This document shows, piece after piece, positions 1 through 8,199 of a stretch of 64,000 nt of DNA. Source of the stretch: UBA3910 sp002391465 (GTDB taxonomy: Bacteria > Bacillota > Limnochordia > Darwinibacteriales > Darwinibacteriaceae); contig JASGVS010000031.1 in assembly GCA_030054835.1 (NCBI GenBank), positions 27,584-91,583 on the forward strand. Reading direction: 5' to 3'. Below the pieces are notes generated by a model. That model did no database searches. It was not told the origin of the DNA and saw only the letters and a list, made by a program, of their open reading frames with translations. The position numbers and the translations under genes were made by a program. Position 1 is the stretch's first letter. The number at the start of each line of letters is the position of its first letter.

Positions 1-1
1 C

Positions 2-520
2 AAGCCCGAGCACACAATCGGCAGGATGAAGTCCTTCTATGGGCACTTCCTGGTCTGCCTCAGGGCATACGCTTACATCCGCTCCCACGGTCCCAGTGGT
101 CTGCGGGAAGTGAGCGAAACGGCGGTGCTGCATGCCAACTACATGATGCGGCGCCTGCAGGAGGCGTACGAACTCCCGTACGATCGCATCTGCATGCACG
201 AGTTTGTCCTTTCCGGCGTGCGGCAGAAAGAGATGGGCGTGAAGACGCTGGACATTGCCAAGAGGCTTTTGGATTACGGCTACCATGCGCCTACCGTTTA
301 CTTCCCACTCAATGTGGATGAGGCGATAATGATCGAACCCACCGAGACCGAATCCAAGGCAACCCTCGATGAATTCATCGAGGTGATGCTTACAATCGCC
401 CGGGAGGCGGAGGAGAATCCGGAGCTGGTCTTAAACGCTCCCTCAAAAACTCCCGTAACCAGGCTGGATGAATCAAGGGCGGCCAGGCAGCCAGTTCTGC
501 GCTGGCAGAAGGAAGCGTAA
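2..520 (+). CDS. gcvPB: Glycine dehydrogenase (decarboxylating) subunit 2, C-terminal part
   Basis: This is the 3' end of a gene that enters from the left edge; the frame is open from base 2 and about 172 residues are visible. The text matches the C-terminal half of the glycine cleavage P-protein subunit 2: KPEHTIGRMKSFYGHF, RAYAYIRSHGPSGL, and HEFVLSGVRQKEMGVKT followed by the YHAPTVYFPL stretch. P-protein decarboxylates glycine with PLP and passes the aminomethyl group to the lipoyl H-protein. The PLP-binding lysine lies outside the window. The split two-subunit form is usual in Firmicutes, so gcvPA and gcvT/gcvH are expected upstream. An ATG at 26 lies inside the domain and is not the true start. 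Confidence 0.93.
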   Translation, partial: KPEHTIGRMKSFYGHFLVCLRAYAYIRSHGPSGLREVSETAVLHANYMMRRLQEAYELPYDRICMHEFVLSGVRQKEMGVKTLDIAKRLLDYGYHAPTVYFPLNVDEAIMIEPTETESKATLDEFIEVMLTIAREAEENPELVLNAPSKTPVTRLDESRAARQPVLRWQKEA

Positions 521-538
521 GTATAAAGGGAGATAAGA

Positions 539-567
539 AAACCGGCAACGTTGGGCTGCCGGTTTTT
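539..567. terminator. Bidirectional rho-independent terminator
   Basis: A 9-bp stem AAACCGGCA (539-547) / TGCCGGTTT (557-565) is followed by a T run on the + strand and, read the other way, by TTTTCTTA. It sits between the convergent gcvPB and prsA-like genes and can end both transcripts. Confidence 0.85.
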
Positions 568-592
568 CCTTTAATCAGCTCGGTTGAATTTG

Positions 593-1468
593 TTAGTTTG
601 TCACAGGAAACACACTGATCTGGGCCTCTTGGCGCAGCTTTTGCAGATAGGTCTGGGGATCGAGGGCATTCAGGTTGAGGTATGCTTCCAATGCGTTCTC
701 ATAGTTATCTGCGAACACTGCTTCCTCGGCCTCCACCCTGTCGTGAACCAGGATAATATGCCAGCCGAATTGGCTTTCGCCCAGGCCATACTCACCAACA
801 GGTAGACTGAAGGCCACTTCTTCAAAGCCGGGCACAGTTACGCCTAATGTGATGTAGCCAATGTAACCGCCTTGGATTGCGGACTGGGGATCGAGGGACC
901 ATTCTTGGGCCAGTGCTTCAAAGTCTTCACCAGCGGCTAAGGCAGCCAGAACTTCCTGGGCTTCCTCTTCCGTGTCCACCAATATGTGGCTCACTTCTAC
1001 CATTTCCTCTTGATCGAAATAGCCGCGGTTTTCCTCGAACCAGGCTTCCAGTTCTTCGTCAGTGACAGAGACTTCCGCTTTAGCCAATTCACTTAACAGG
1101 GCGTTCCAGCGCATCTGATCTTCGAACTCCTCATAGGTGACCCGGTTCTGCTGGAGGAACTGCTGCAAGCCGATTGCTCCGCCCAGCTGCTGTTGAATAA
1201 TGTCCATAATTTCTGCAAAAGCTTCTTCGTCTACTGCAGCACCGTACTCTTCTGCTTTCTGCCTGACCAGTTCCCGATCTATCAGTTCGTCAATGGCATA
1301 GGCACCATACTTACGGCTCAAAAGTTCATAATACTGTTCCTTACTGATCGCCACTCCGTTTACTGTAACGATGGGTTCGTCGGCCAGAGCCTGAAGCGTG
1401 GGCATTACGGCGGCCAGCGAAAGGGCCAAAATCAGGGTTAGTATTGCAGCGTTAATTCTCTTTTTCAA
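593..1468 (-). CDS. prsA: PrsA/SurA-type peptidyl-prolyl isomerase, secreted
   Basis: This is a 291-residue foldase. An N-terminal signal segment is followed by a likely cleavage site after LQALA, a SurA-N-like helical region (about 35-150) and a parvulin domain (about 155-250) with the VSHILV, GEDFEALAQEWS and FGWHIILV landmarks. Such proteins help exported proteins fold outside the membrane. There is no lipobox cysteine, unlike Bacillus PrsA, so it is probably released or held by an uncleaved signal. An ATG at 1477 abuts the GAGAGG Shine-Dalgarno with no spacer, whereas a TTG at 1468 lies 8 nt from it and gives the more typical signal start MKKRINA; I prefer the TTG. It is convergent with gcvPB. 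Confidence 0.85.
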   Translation of the reverse strand: MKKRINAAILTLILALSLAAVMPTLQALADEPIVTVNGVAISKEQYYELLSRKYGAYAIDELIDRELVRQKAEEYGAAVDEEAFAEIMDIIQQQLGGAIGLQQFLQQNRVTYEEFEDQMRWNALLSELAKAEVSVTDEELEAWFEENRGYFDQEEMVEVSHILVDTEEEAQEVLAALAAGEDFEALAQEWSLDPQSAIQGGYIGYITLGVTVPGFEEVAFSLPVGEYGLGESQFGWHIILVHDRVEAEEAVFADNYENALEAYLNLNALDPQTYLQKLRQEAQISVFPVTN

Positions 1469-1526
1469 ACTTGTCATCCTCTCTAAAGGTCTGTCCCCAT
1501 TATTCTCCCCGCTGAGCGGAACTCCT

Positions 1527-1555
1527 TTATTAAATCGATGGTATTATGCTATAAT
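1527..1555 (+). promoter_or_regulatory. Candidate sigma-A promoter with extended -10
   Basis: TGCTATAAT gives an extended -10 (TATAAT at 1550-1555), with a weak -35 TTATTA (1527-1532) 17 nt upstream. It lies just before the DUF951-type gene. Confidence 0.45.
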
Positions 1556-1589
1556 ACAGGCAGGACAGGAAAATTTTGGGGGATGGGCT

Positions 1590-1757
1590 ATGCACGAAGT
1601 AGGTCAAGTACTGCGATTGAAGAAGAAGCACGCCTGCGGAGGCCAGACCTGGGAAGTAATCAGGCCCGGTGTGGATACCCGCCTCAAATGCACCACCTGC
1701 GGCAGGGTGATTTTGGTGCCCCGGGATCGGCTGGTACGCATGGTGAGGGGAAAATAG
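1590..1757 (+). CDS. Small DUF951-type zinc-ribbon-like protein
   Basis: This 55-residue protein (MHEVGQVLRLKKKHACGG...) matches the DUF951 family found in Firmicutes, often near ychF and rpsF. Its landmarks are KKKHACGG, W-EVIR-G-D-RLKC and a CTTCGR knuckle. The three cysteines plus a histidine suggest a small metal site, but this is inference. The function is unknown; a nucleic-acid role is often guessed because of its size and charge. The start at 1590 was chosen because the family motif begins with MxxVG; the longer upstream frame is not conserved-looking. It is transcribed toward the ATPase gene at 1816. Confidence 0.8.
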   Translation: MHEVGQVLRLKKKHACGGQTWEVIRPGVDTRLKCTTCGRVILVPRDRLVRMVRGK

Positions 1758-1815
1758 ACACTGACCTCCTGGGGGGAATATACTAAAGAATAGGAATTTC
1801 CGAGGAGGTTTCTTT

Positions 1816-2868
1816 ATGGCTAACATTCGTCGTTTATTTGCGGGAACGAACTCAGCTGGCGGGTTCGTTTCCTTTTTCGCTCATATTACAAACCAAGGGA
1901 CCAAAAATGTCTATCTGCTTAAGGGTGGTCCTGGGACGGGCAAATCCCGCTTTATGCAGGATTTGGCAGAAACCCCTGAGTTGAAGGACACGGCTCAAGA
2001 GCGGTTTTACTGCAGTTCCGATCCCTTCTCCTTAGATGCGGTCCACCTGCCCCAATTGGGCACAGCCCTCATTGACGCCACCGCTCCCCACGCCATAGAT
2101 GCGGAGTGGCCGGGTTGTCGGGATCACTTAATCCCCTTGGGCAATTTCTGGTCTAAGGCAGGTTTGATCGAGCGCAGGGATGAAATTGTGGCAGCGGGCC
2201 GGGATAAGAAATCCCATTTCGCCGCAGCCTTCCGCTATTTCGCAGCGGCGAAATTAATTGAGGAAAACATCATCGCCCGCAACCCCGTTGATCCAGGCGC
2301 GGTTAGTGCTGCAGTCAAAAAACTTGCTCCCCTTCTCAACCGTTCAGACTGGAACGGGGAAAAAGGAAGGGTGCGCCGCCTTTTTGCCTCTGCCTTGACG
2401 CCGGAGGGTTATGTGAGTTTTGTTGAGGGGCTGGCTGCTGAATGTGACGAGAGGTATATCCTCACTGGTGGTATAGGGCATACGGCAGCAGCGTGTTTGG
2501 GAGAACTCGCGAGTCTGGCGGAGCTGACAGGATTGGATGCGGAGATTTTCCACTATCCCCTCAATCCGGATAGAATTCAACATATTATCTTTCCCCAGCT
2601 CAAAGTAGGCATTTTCAGCGAAACGATATTGGAGAAATTGGAAAAAATTGGTGGAACCGCAATAGCCTGCGCCCCGGCGGATTCAGCTGAAGACGGGGTC
2701 GCAGGAGATCAGACTCTCTTTCGAGAACTGGTTGAGCGGGGAATTGCGAGCCTGAAGCGGGCCGAAACGAGCCACGGTGCGGTAGAGAAGTACTACGCAG
2801 AGCAGATGGATTTCAGTCTGGTCGCCCAAGAGCGGAACCGGGTACTGGGGGAGATTCTACACCTATAA
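1816..2868 (+). CDS. Tandem P-loop ATPase of unknown function (PRK06851-like)
   Basis: This 350-residue protein is two homologous halves. The first begins RRLFAGTNSAGGFVSF and carries a full Walker A, GGPGTGKSR (about 37-45). The second begins RRLFASALTPEGYVSF (about 190) and has GGIGHTAAA where the second Walker A should be (about 217-225). The layout resembles a family of uncharacterised Firmicute ATPases that I remember as PRK06851; in those I expect both P-loops to be intact. The visible repeat is direct evidence of duplication; the loss of the second P-loop Lys and Ser/Thr is direct as well. A strong AGGAGG precedes the start. No partner is evident from the neighbours. Confidence 0.7.
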   Translation: MANIRRLFAGTNSAGGFVSFFAHITNQGTKNVYLLKGGPGTGKSRFMQDLAETPELKDTAQERFYCSSDPFSLDAVHLPQLGTALIDATAPHAIDAEWPGCRDHLIPLGNFWSKAGLIERRDEIVAAGRDKKSHFAAAFRYFAAAKLIEENIIARNPVDPGAVSAAVKKLAPLLNRSDWNGEKGRVRRLFASALTPEGYVSFVEGLAAECDERYILTGGIGHTAAACLGELASLAELTGLDAEIFHYPLNPDRIQHIIFPQLKVGIFSETILEKLEKIGGTAIACAPADSAEDGVAGDQTLFRELVERGIASLKRAETSHGAVEKYYAEQMDFSLVAQERNRVLGEILHL

Positions 2869-3318
2869 GTGGTCTTGGTTTTTCTTAGCCCAACGTACAA
2901 GGGGTATACCCAGGCCCAACACCACTACAGCCTGGCCTATTCCGATGGTGAGTACCATGAACCAGTACGATTGGGGCAGCTGAAAGACAAAGCGCAGATA
3001 GAGGCTGACTAAAAAGGCATTAAGCACTATGGGGGAGGCGTAAGCGATCCAGCTGTCCCGATAGCGGTAGGTTAAAAAAGCCGCTAACAAGCTGATTAAG
3101 CTGCCACCGAAAATGTCCCATGGGCCAAAGCCGCCGATTATATTGGCCAGAAGCACCCCTACATAGATACCACCGATCGCTTCTGGAAACACGATTGGCA
3201 GCAGAGTGAGGGCCTCGGCTACGCGGAATTGAATTGGCCCAAAACTGGCAAATTGAAAAGCAAAAACTAAAACAACATACAGGGCAGCAATCAGTCCGCC
3301 CCTAACCCAACGTTGCAT
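2863..3318 (-). CDS. queT: QueT-family queuosine precursor transporter
   Basis: This 151-residue membrane protein has about five hydrophobic segments and the family landmarks FGPIQFRVAEALTLLP and GGIYVGVLLANIIGG-GPWDI. It is the substrate-binding S component of an ECF-type importer for queuosine precursors (preQ0/preQ1) and would need a shared energizing module encoded elsewhere. Its 3' end overlaps the convergent ATPase gene by 6 bp. Members of this family are often controlled by preQ1 riboswitches; I looked at the 74-bp gap upstream and saw no convincing match. Confidence 0.85.
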   Translation of the reverse strand: MQRWVRGGLIAALYVVLVFAFQFASFGPIQFRVAEALTLLPIVFPEAIGGIYVGVLLANIIGGFGPWDIFGGSLISLLAAFLTYRYRDSWIAYASPIVLNAFLVSLYLRFVFQLPQSYWFMVLTIGIGQAVVVLGLGIPLVRWAKKNQDHL

Positions 3319-3392
3319 GCAGTAATCACTCCTGTTCCTGAAGGTTAGGGTTCGCTATTATTCTTTGTTTACCTTGTTAAGGGGGGAAATCT

Positions 3393-4460
3393 ATGGGAAT
3401 GCGTATTGGTATTATTGGGCTTCCCAATGTGGGCAAATCCACCGTGTTTAACGCCCTTACCAAAATGCAGGTGCCTGCGGCCAACTATCCTTTCTGCACA
3501 ATCGAGCCCAACCAGGGCATTGTGTTAGTTCCAGACAGGCGCCTGGAACGGATCGCTGAGGTTAGTAAGCCCGAAATACTAACCGGTGATACCATTGAAT
3601 TCGTTGATATTGCAGGCTTAGTGGCAGGAGCCAGCCGGGGTGAAGGCTTGGGTAATAAGTTCCTGGCCCATATCCGGGAAATGGACGCTTTGGTCCATGT
3701 GGTCAGGTTGTTTGAAGATGGCGATGTAATTAATCCACTGGGGAGCATTGATCCCCTGCGGGATATAGACATCATCGACACGGAGCTGATGCTCGCGGAT
3801 CTGCAGGCAATTGAAAAGAGACGGGAGCGCACAACCAGAATGTTAAAAACTGGTGAGGCCCGCTACAAGGAAGAGCTTGAGCTGTTAGACGCTTACCAGG
3901 CAGAACTGGAGGCCGGGATTCCCCTACGCCGGACAGATTTAGAGCCCATCTACGAGCTACCGCTCCTTTCCTCTAAACCGATTATGTATGTGGCTAATGT
4001 GGAGGAAGGTAGTCAAGAACTCCACCCTGCACTTGTTGCCCGGGCGGAGGAAGAAGGGGCCGAGGTGATTGCCGTCTCCGCCGCTTTTGAAATGGAACTA
4101 TCCCAGCTCGAACCGGAAGAGGCGGAACTTTTCTTGGCCGATGCGGGCATGGAAAAACCGGCCCTGCACAGGCTGGTGGAAGCCGGCTTAAGACTTTTGG
4201 ATTTGATCACCTTTTACACGATCAAAGGCAAGGAGACGCGTTCCTGGATCATCCCCCGGGGGACCCTGGCCCCACAGGCAGCGGGCAGGATCCACACCGA
4301 TATGGAAAGGGGTTTTATCCGGGCTGAAGTTGTGCCTTGGGATGTACTTATAGAACAGGGTTCACACGCCGCCTGCCGGGAAAAGGGTCTGCTGCAGATC
4401 GAGGGCAGGGATTACGTGGTCCAGGACGGCGATGTGATTCTGTTCAGGTTTAACGTGTAA
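3393..4460 (+). CDS. ychF: Redox-regulated ATPase YchF / EngD
   Basis: This 355-residue protein is an Obg-family P-loop protein that prefers ATP. It shows G1 GLPNVGKST near the N-terminus, the G3 region DIAGLVAGASRGEGLGNKF, and the NVEE sequence (NxxE type) that replaces the GTP-specific NKxD. A helical insert and a C-terminal TGS domain (about 270-355, ending DVILFRFNV) follow. It is a ribosome-associated translation factor linked to oxidative stress and protein quality. In Bacillus it lies directly beside rpsF; here a sugar importer operon has come between them. It is convergent with the DUF1349 gene, only 10 bp away. Confidence 0.96.
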   Translation: MGMRIGIIGLPNVGKSTVFNALTKMQVPAANYPFCTIEPNQGIVLVPDRRLERIAEVSKPEILTGDTIEFVDIAGLVAGASRGEGLGNKFLAHIREMDALVHVVRLFEDGDVINPLGSIDPLRDIDIIDTELMLADLQAIEKRRERTTRMLKTGEARYKEELELLDAYQAELEAGIPLRRTDLEPIYELPLLSSKPIMYVANVEEGSQELHPALVARAEEEGAEVIAVSAAFEMELSQLEPEEAELFLADAGMEKPALHRLVEAGLRLLDLITFYTIKGKETRSWIIPRGTLAPQAAGRIHTDMERGFIRAEVVPWDVLIEQGSHAACREKGLLQIEGRDYVVQDGDVILFRFNV

Positions 4461-4470
4461 ATCCCTGTTC

Positions 4471-5079
4471 TTATTTACCGGATCTGATGTCCCTGATTGG
4501 TTTGGGCGATACATCTAGATTGGCGATGCGCACGCGGCAGCCTTCGCCGGTGGGCGATTGGGCCACTACCCCTACCTTGACCGGGCTCGCCGCAGGCATG
4601 TTATAGTACCTGACCATCACCCAATACTCGCCATCGAGGGAATAGTGGAAGGCGAAGCAGTCATCAAAGCGGGTGACGCGGAGATAGACTCCCGTATCGG
4701 GTACAGCCAGAGAGTTGCAGTCATCGGAGAGACCCTTGGTTACCACACTGACGATCATGGGTTGTTTATACGTGAACTCATAGCAGAGTTTGCCCCAGTT
4801 TTCGTCATCAACCATAACCAACATGGTTGCTGCGTCGTAGTCCGAGATCATTTCCGCCTGAACAAAGGCCTTAAAGGTAAAGTCACCTTCCTGTTCGGTG
4901 TAAAGGAAGTGGGCATCGCCTTTTACGGCAGTTCGGGCTGGATCGATGAAATAGTCGGTGCGGGGTTCGGCCTGGACGATAAGGCCTTCATCTGTAAACT
5001 CCCACTGCTCTGGCTCATTCAGCCACTTAAAACCGGAGGGAAGTTCCCGTCCGCGCACAGACTCAAACACATTAATCAT
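4471..5079 (-). CDS. DUF1349 (concanavalin-like) protein
   Basis: This 202-residue protein begins MINVFESVRGRELPSGFKW and fits the DUF1349 family, small beta-sandwich proteins related to yeast Ree1 and to LamG/ConA-like folds. Landmarks are FTFKAFVQAEMISDYDAATML, WGKLCYE and HYSLDGEYWVMVRYY. The role in bacteria is unknown; a carbohydrate-related function is suggested by the fold and by the adjoining sugar importer. Two upstream in-frame ATGs are too close to or before the AGGAGG; the ATG at 5079 has a 7-nt spacer, so I chose it. No signal peptide is seen. Confidence 0.75.
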   Translation of the reverse strand: MINVFESVRGRELPSGFKWLNEPEQWEFTDEGLIVQAEPRTDYFIDPARTAVKGDAHFLYTEQEGDFTFKAFVQAEMISDYDAATMLVMVDDENWGKLCYEFTYKQPMIVSVVTKGLSDDCNSLAVPDTGVYLRVTRFDDCFAFHYSLDGEYWVMVRYYNMPAASPVKVGVVAQSPTGEGCRVRIANLDVSPKPIRDIRSGK

Positions 5080-5163
5080 TTGCATTCCTCCTGACGATAG
5101 TTTTCTTCCCCAAGCGATCACGCTCCAACCCATATTTCGTCGAGCAGGGCGCTGCTCCTTCTC

Positions 5164-5188
5164 ATCCCCCCTAATGAGGGGGATTTTT
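5164..5188 (+). terminator. Terminator-like hairpin with no upstream gene
   Basis: A 7-bp stem ATCCCCC (5164-5170) / GGGGGAT (5178-5184) is followed by TTTTT on the + strand only. No + strand gene ends here: the DUF1349 gene runs the other way. It may shield the importer promoter from readthrough past ychF or be a relic. Confidence 0.55.
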
Positions 5189-5234
5189 CATATTCGTAGG
5201 GATCGTACGAAGTGTGGTTTGTTTCACAATACTC

Positions 5235-5263
5235 TTGCGATGACGAAAAAGGCGTGATATATT
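5235..5263 (+). promoter_or_regulatory. Candidate sigma-A promoter of the chvE operon
   Basis: TTGCGA (5235-5240), a 17-nt spacer and TATATT (5258-5263) lie about 270 bp before chvE. This would give an unusually long leader. Confidence 0.55.
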
Positions 5264-5533
5264 TAAAGGAAATAATTAACAAACGTAGAAAGGATGCTTA
5301 TGATTCGTTAAGTATAACTAGTCTAGGGGGAAGTAGCCCTTGCTGCCAGAAAGGGACTCAGTTGGGCATTGAGCCTCATCGATGCCACCTATCCGTCTAA
5401 AACACGCGCCCAGAGGGGTTTACTTACTCCACAGGATCACCACCGCAGAGAGGAGGATGCACAAAAAAAGAACAGAACGGTCCGGTTACGTAAAAAATCA
5501 CTCTATCTATAAGAAAAGGAGTTGTTTTTTGTA
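5264..5533 (+). other. Long gene-free leader before the chvE-type operon
   Basis: The full gene-free stretch runs from 5080 to 5533. Within the predicted leader are two small hairpins, CCCTT...AAGGG near 5345-5365 and GGCAT...ATGCC near 5370-5390. The AAGGAG Shine-Dalgarno of chvE lies at its end. I do not recognise a riboswitch class and see no convincing coding frame; a 62-codon frame at 5212-5400 has no family features. Confidence 0.4.
5474..5491 (+). promoter_or_regulatory. Motif shared with the second sugar-importer operon (site 1)
   Basis: AGAACGGTCCGGTTACGT is followed by an A run 43 bp before chvE. A related block, GAACGGT...CCG...TTACGT plus A run, occurs just before ytfQ at 54543-54563. 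The similarity suggests a shared operator. Confidence 0.35.
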
Positions 5534-6589
5534 ATGAGGAGAAGCCTATTTGTTCTGTTGCTTGTTATGATCCTTGTGATAGGTACTGGTGTGGCAGCTG
5601 CTCAGACTAGGGTAGGCGTGGCCATGCCCACCCAGAGTCTGCAGCGCTGGAATCAAGACGGTGCCTACATGAAGCAGATGTTGGAAGAAGCCGGTTATGT
5701 GGTGGATCTCCAGTACGCCAACAATGACGTTGGCCTGCAGGTATCCCAGCTTGAAACCATGATCCTCAATGGAGCAGACATTCTGGTTATTGCCTCCATT
5801 GACGGCAGCGCTCTGGGAACCGTTCTGGAAATTGCCCAGGATATGGGCATTCCGGTAATTGCCTATGACCGCTTGATTATGGAAACGGATGCCGTAACCT
5901 ACTACGCCACCTTCGACAACTACATGGTTGGTACCATTCAAGGTCAATACTTAGTTGATGCCCTTGGCCTTGAGACGCTGGAAGGGTCCGTAAACATCGA
6001 GATTACAGGCGGATCACCCGACGACAACAACGCCCGCTACTTCTACCAGGGTGCCTATGATGCCATTGAGCCTTACATCAAGGCCGGCAAAGTGATTATC
6101 CCTTCGGGCCAAGTCGAATTTGAGCAGATTGCCACCCTAGCTTGGTCGTCTGAAAGGGCCCAGGCACGTATGGATAACCTGATTGCAGCTCACTATTCGG
6201 ACGGAACCCCGCTCCATGCGGTGCTCTGCTCCAACGACTCCACCGCCATCGGTGTCACCAACGCCCTGATCAATGCGGGGTTTGACGATGACGAGTTCCC
6301 GCTCATTACCGGGCAGGACTGCGACATTGCCAACGTCAAGAACATCATCGCAGGCAGACAGGCCATGTCCATCTTTAAGGACACCAGGATGCTGGCAGCC
6401 CAAGTGGTGAAGATGATCGAGGCAATCGTCAATGGTGAAGAACCAGAGATCAACGATACCACAACTTACGACAACAACGTAAAGATTGTCCCGACCTATC
6501 TCTGCCCACCCGTATTTGCTGATATCAACAACTTTGAAGAGCTGCTCATCGAAAGCGGCTACTACACGCGGGAGCAGTTGGGTCTCTAG
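5534..6589 (+). CDS. chvE: ChvE-type periplasmic-binding-fold sugar-binding protein
   Basis: This 351-residue extracellular binding protein starts with a signal peptide (MRRSLFVLLLVMILV...VAAAQ) and has a type I periplasmic-binding fold. Landmarks are RWNQDGAYMK, the QVSQLETMI-GADILVIASIDG stretch, IPVIAYDRLI, GGSPDDNNA, HAVLCSNDSTAIGV and ITGQDCDIANVKNI. These match the ChvE family (arabinose, galactose and related sugars in Agrobacterium). There is no lipobox, so retention at the surface is unexplained. The TTG at 5522 directly abuts AAGGAG; the ATG at 5534, 12 nt away, is more likely. It is the first gene of a binding protein-ATPase-permease operon. Confidence 0.88.
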   Translation: MRRSLFVLLLVMILVIGTGVAAAQTRVGVAMPTQSLQRWNQDGAYMKQMLEEAGYVVDLQYANNDVGLQVSQLETMILNGADILVIASIDGSALGTVLEIAQDMGIPVIAYDRLIMETDAVTYYATFDNYMVGTIQGQYLVDALGLETLEGSVNIEITGGSPDDNNARYFYQGAYDAIEPYIKAGKVIIPSGQVEFEQIATLAWSSERAQARMDNLIAAHYSDGTPLHAVLCSNDSTAIGVTNALINAGFDDDEFPLITGQDCDIANVKNIIAGRQAMSIFKDTRMLAAQVVKMIEAIVNGEEPEINDTTTYDNNVKIVPTYLCPPVFADINNFEELLIESGYYTREQLGL

Positions 6590-6598
6590 TTTTGGATT

Positions 6599-6619
6599 GG
6601 GTGGGCCTTGGGCCCACCC
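6599..6619 (+). other. Intercistronic hairpin between chvE and gguA
   Basis: A perfect 9-bp GC-rich stem, GGGTGGGCC / GGCCCACCC with a 3-nt loop, follows the chvE stop. There is no good T run. Such hairpins commonly stabilise the binding-protein mRNA or partly block readthrough, which gives more binding protein than transporter. Confidence 0.65.
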
Positions 6620-6648
6620 GTTCCCTTCAGGAAGTAGGGGTGTGAAAT

Positions 6649-8199
6649 TTGGCTAGGAACTTGTTGGAAATGAGAGCAATAACGAAGGAGTTCCCCGGCG
6701 TTAGGGCTCTGGATAACGTCAACATTACGGTGGAAGAAGGGGAAATCCACGCGTTAGTTGGGGAGAACGGCGCGGGTAAGTCCACCCTCATGAACGTCTT
6801 GAGCGGAGTTCATCCCTACGGTACCTACACCGGCGAGATTCTCTTTGATGGTCAGATCTGCCAGCACCGCGACATTAAGGATTCGGAGCGGCTGGGCATT
6901 GTCATCATCCATCAGGAATTGGCCCTTGTGCCTTACCTGTCCATCGGAGAGAACATGTTTCTCGGCAACGAGCAGCAGCGTAGGGGAGTGGTGGATTGGG
7001 ATAAGACTTACGAGCAGGCCGCTGAGTTCATGGCCATGGTAGGCCTTGATGAAAATCCCCGCCAGCTTGTTAAGGACTTGAGTGTGGCCAAAAGGCAGCT
7101 GATTGAAATTGCTAAGGCCCTTGCCAAAAACGTGCGGTTGCTCATTTTGGATGAACCCACATCCAGCTTGAATGAGGCCGAGTCCCAAACAATTCTCGAC
7201 CTCATTTTGGCACTGCGCGATGAAAAAGGTATTACTTCTATTATCATCTCCCATAAACTGAATGAGATTGCCTATGTTGCAGACCGGATCACAATTCTGC
7301 GGGACGGTGCCACCATTGAGACTCTGGATAACCGGGGTGCTACCATCTCTGAGGAACGGATTATTAGGGGAATGGTTGGTCGGGAAATGACGGAGCGCTA
7401 TCCGACGCGGCAAAGTACGGTGCAGGATGAAGTGGCCTTTGAACTTAGGAATTTCACAGTCTACCACGAGCAGTTTACGGAGCGCAAGGTAGTTGATAAC
7501 GTTTCCCTCAAGGTTCACAAAGGCGAGATAGTGGGTGTATACGGCCTGATGGGTTCGGGCCGGACCGAGCTGGCCATGGCCGCCTTTGGCCGGGCGTATG
7601 GCAGTAAAATTTCCGGTACTGTCATAAAGGACGGGGAGGTTCTGGAGCTTACGTCCATACCTGAGGCTATTGCGGCCGGGATTTCCTATGTGACGGAAGA
7701 CCGTAAAGAAAGCGGCCTCCTTCTAAACAGCACCATTACCCACAACATCACCTTACCCAGGATGGATTATGTGAGCCAGAAAGGGCGAATTGACCAGGAT
7801 CTGGAAAGGCGCATTGCGGAGGAATACCGCCAGGCCCTAGATATTAGGGCTCCTAATGTGGATCGGTTGGCTGGCAATCTATCCGGTGGTAATCAGCAGA
7901 AGCTTCTGCTGGGGAAATGGATTTACTCCAAACCGGACGTGCTCTTTTTAGATGAGCCGACTCGGGGCGTTGATGTGGGTGCTAAATACGAGATCTATCA
8001 GATCATCAACGAACTAGCGGAAGAAGGCAAGTCAATCCTGTTTATCTCGTCGGAACTGAACGAGATATTGGGTATGGCGGATCGGATCTATGTTATGAAT
8101 GAGGGCCAGATTATTGCCGAATTTCCGGGGGATGGCGTCACCCAGGAGGAGATTATGAGCTGCATCATGCAGCACAGTAAGGGGGCAGTTGGCGCATGA
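6649..8199 (+). CDS. gguA: Sugar ABC importer ATPase, GguA/MmsA type (two ATPase domains)
   Basis: This 516-residue protein has two fused ABC domains. The N-terminal one has Walker A GENGAGKST, signature LSVAKRQL and Walker B LLILDEPTSS. The C-terminal one has the degenerate P-loop GLMGSGRTE usual in class II sugar ATPases, the signature LSGGNQQK and FLDEPTRGVD. It energises uptake of the sugar bound by the preceding ChvE-like protein. The start is TTG at 6649 after an AGGGGTG; an internal ATG at 6670 would trim seven residues. The next gene overlaps it by four bases (ATGA). Confidence 0.93.
   Translation: MARNLLEMRAITKEFPGVRALDNVNITVEEGEIHALVGENGAGKSTLMNVLSGVHPYGTYTGEILFDGQICQHRDIKDSERLGIVIIHQELALVPYLSIGENMFLGNEQQRRGVVDWDKTYEQAAEFMAMVGLDENPRQLVKDLSVAKRQLIEIAKALAKNVRLLILDEPTSSLNEAESQTILDLILALRDEKGITSIIISHKLNEIAYVADRITILRDGATIETLDNRGATISEERIIRGMVGREMTERYPTRQSTVQDEVAFELRNFTVYHEQFTERKVVDNVSLKVHKGEIVGVYGLMGSGRTELAMAAFGRAYGSKISGTVIKDGEVLELTSIPEAIAAGISYVTEDRKESGLLLNSTITHNITLPRMDYVSQKGRIDQDLERRIAEEYRQALDIRAPNVDRLAGNLSGGNQQKLLLGKWIYSKPDVLFLDEPTRGVDVGAKYEIYQIINELAEEGKSILFISSELNEILGMADRIYVMNEGQIIAEFPGDGVTQEEIMSCIMQHSKGAVGA

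Noticed and set aside
3319..3392. A preQ1 riboswitch upstream of queT.
   Set aside because: The family is often preQ1-controlled, but the 74-bp gap shows neither the preQ1-I core nor the preQ1-II pattern.
5212..5400. A 62-codon frame in the chvE leader.
   Set aside because: It has no Shine-Dalgarno at its start and no protein-like features; it overlaps the predicted promoter.
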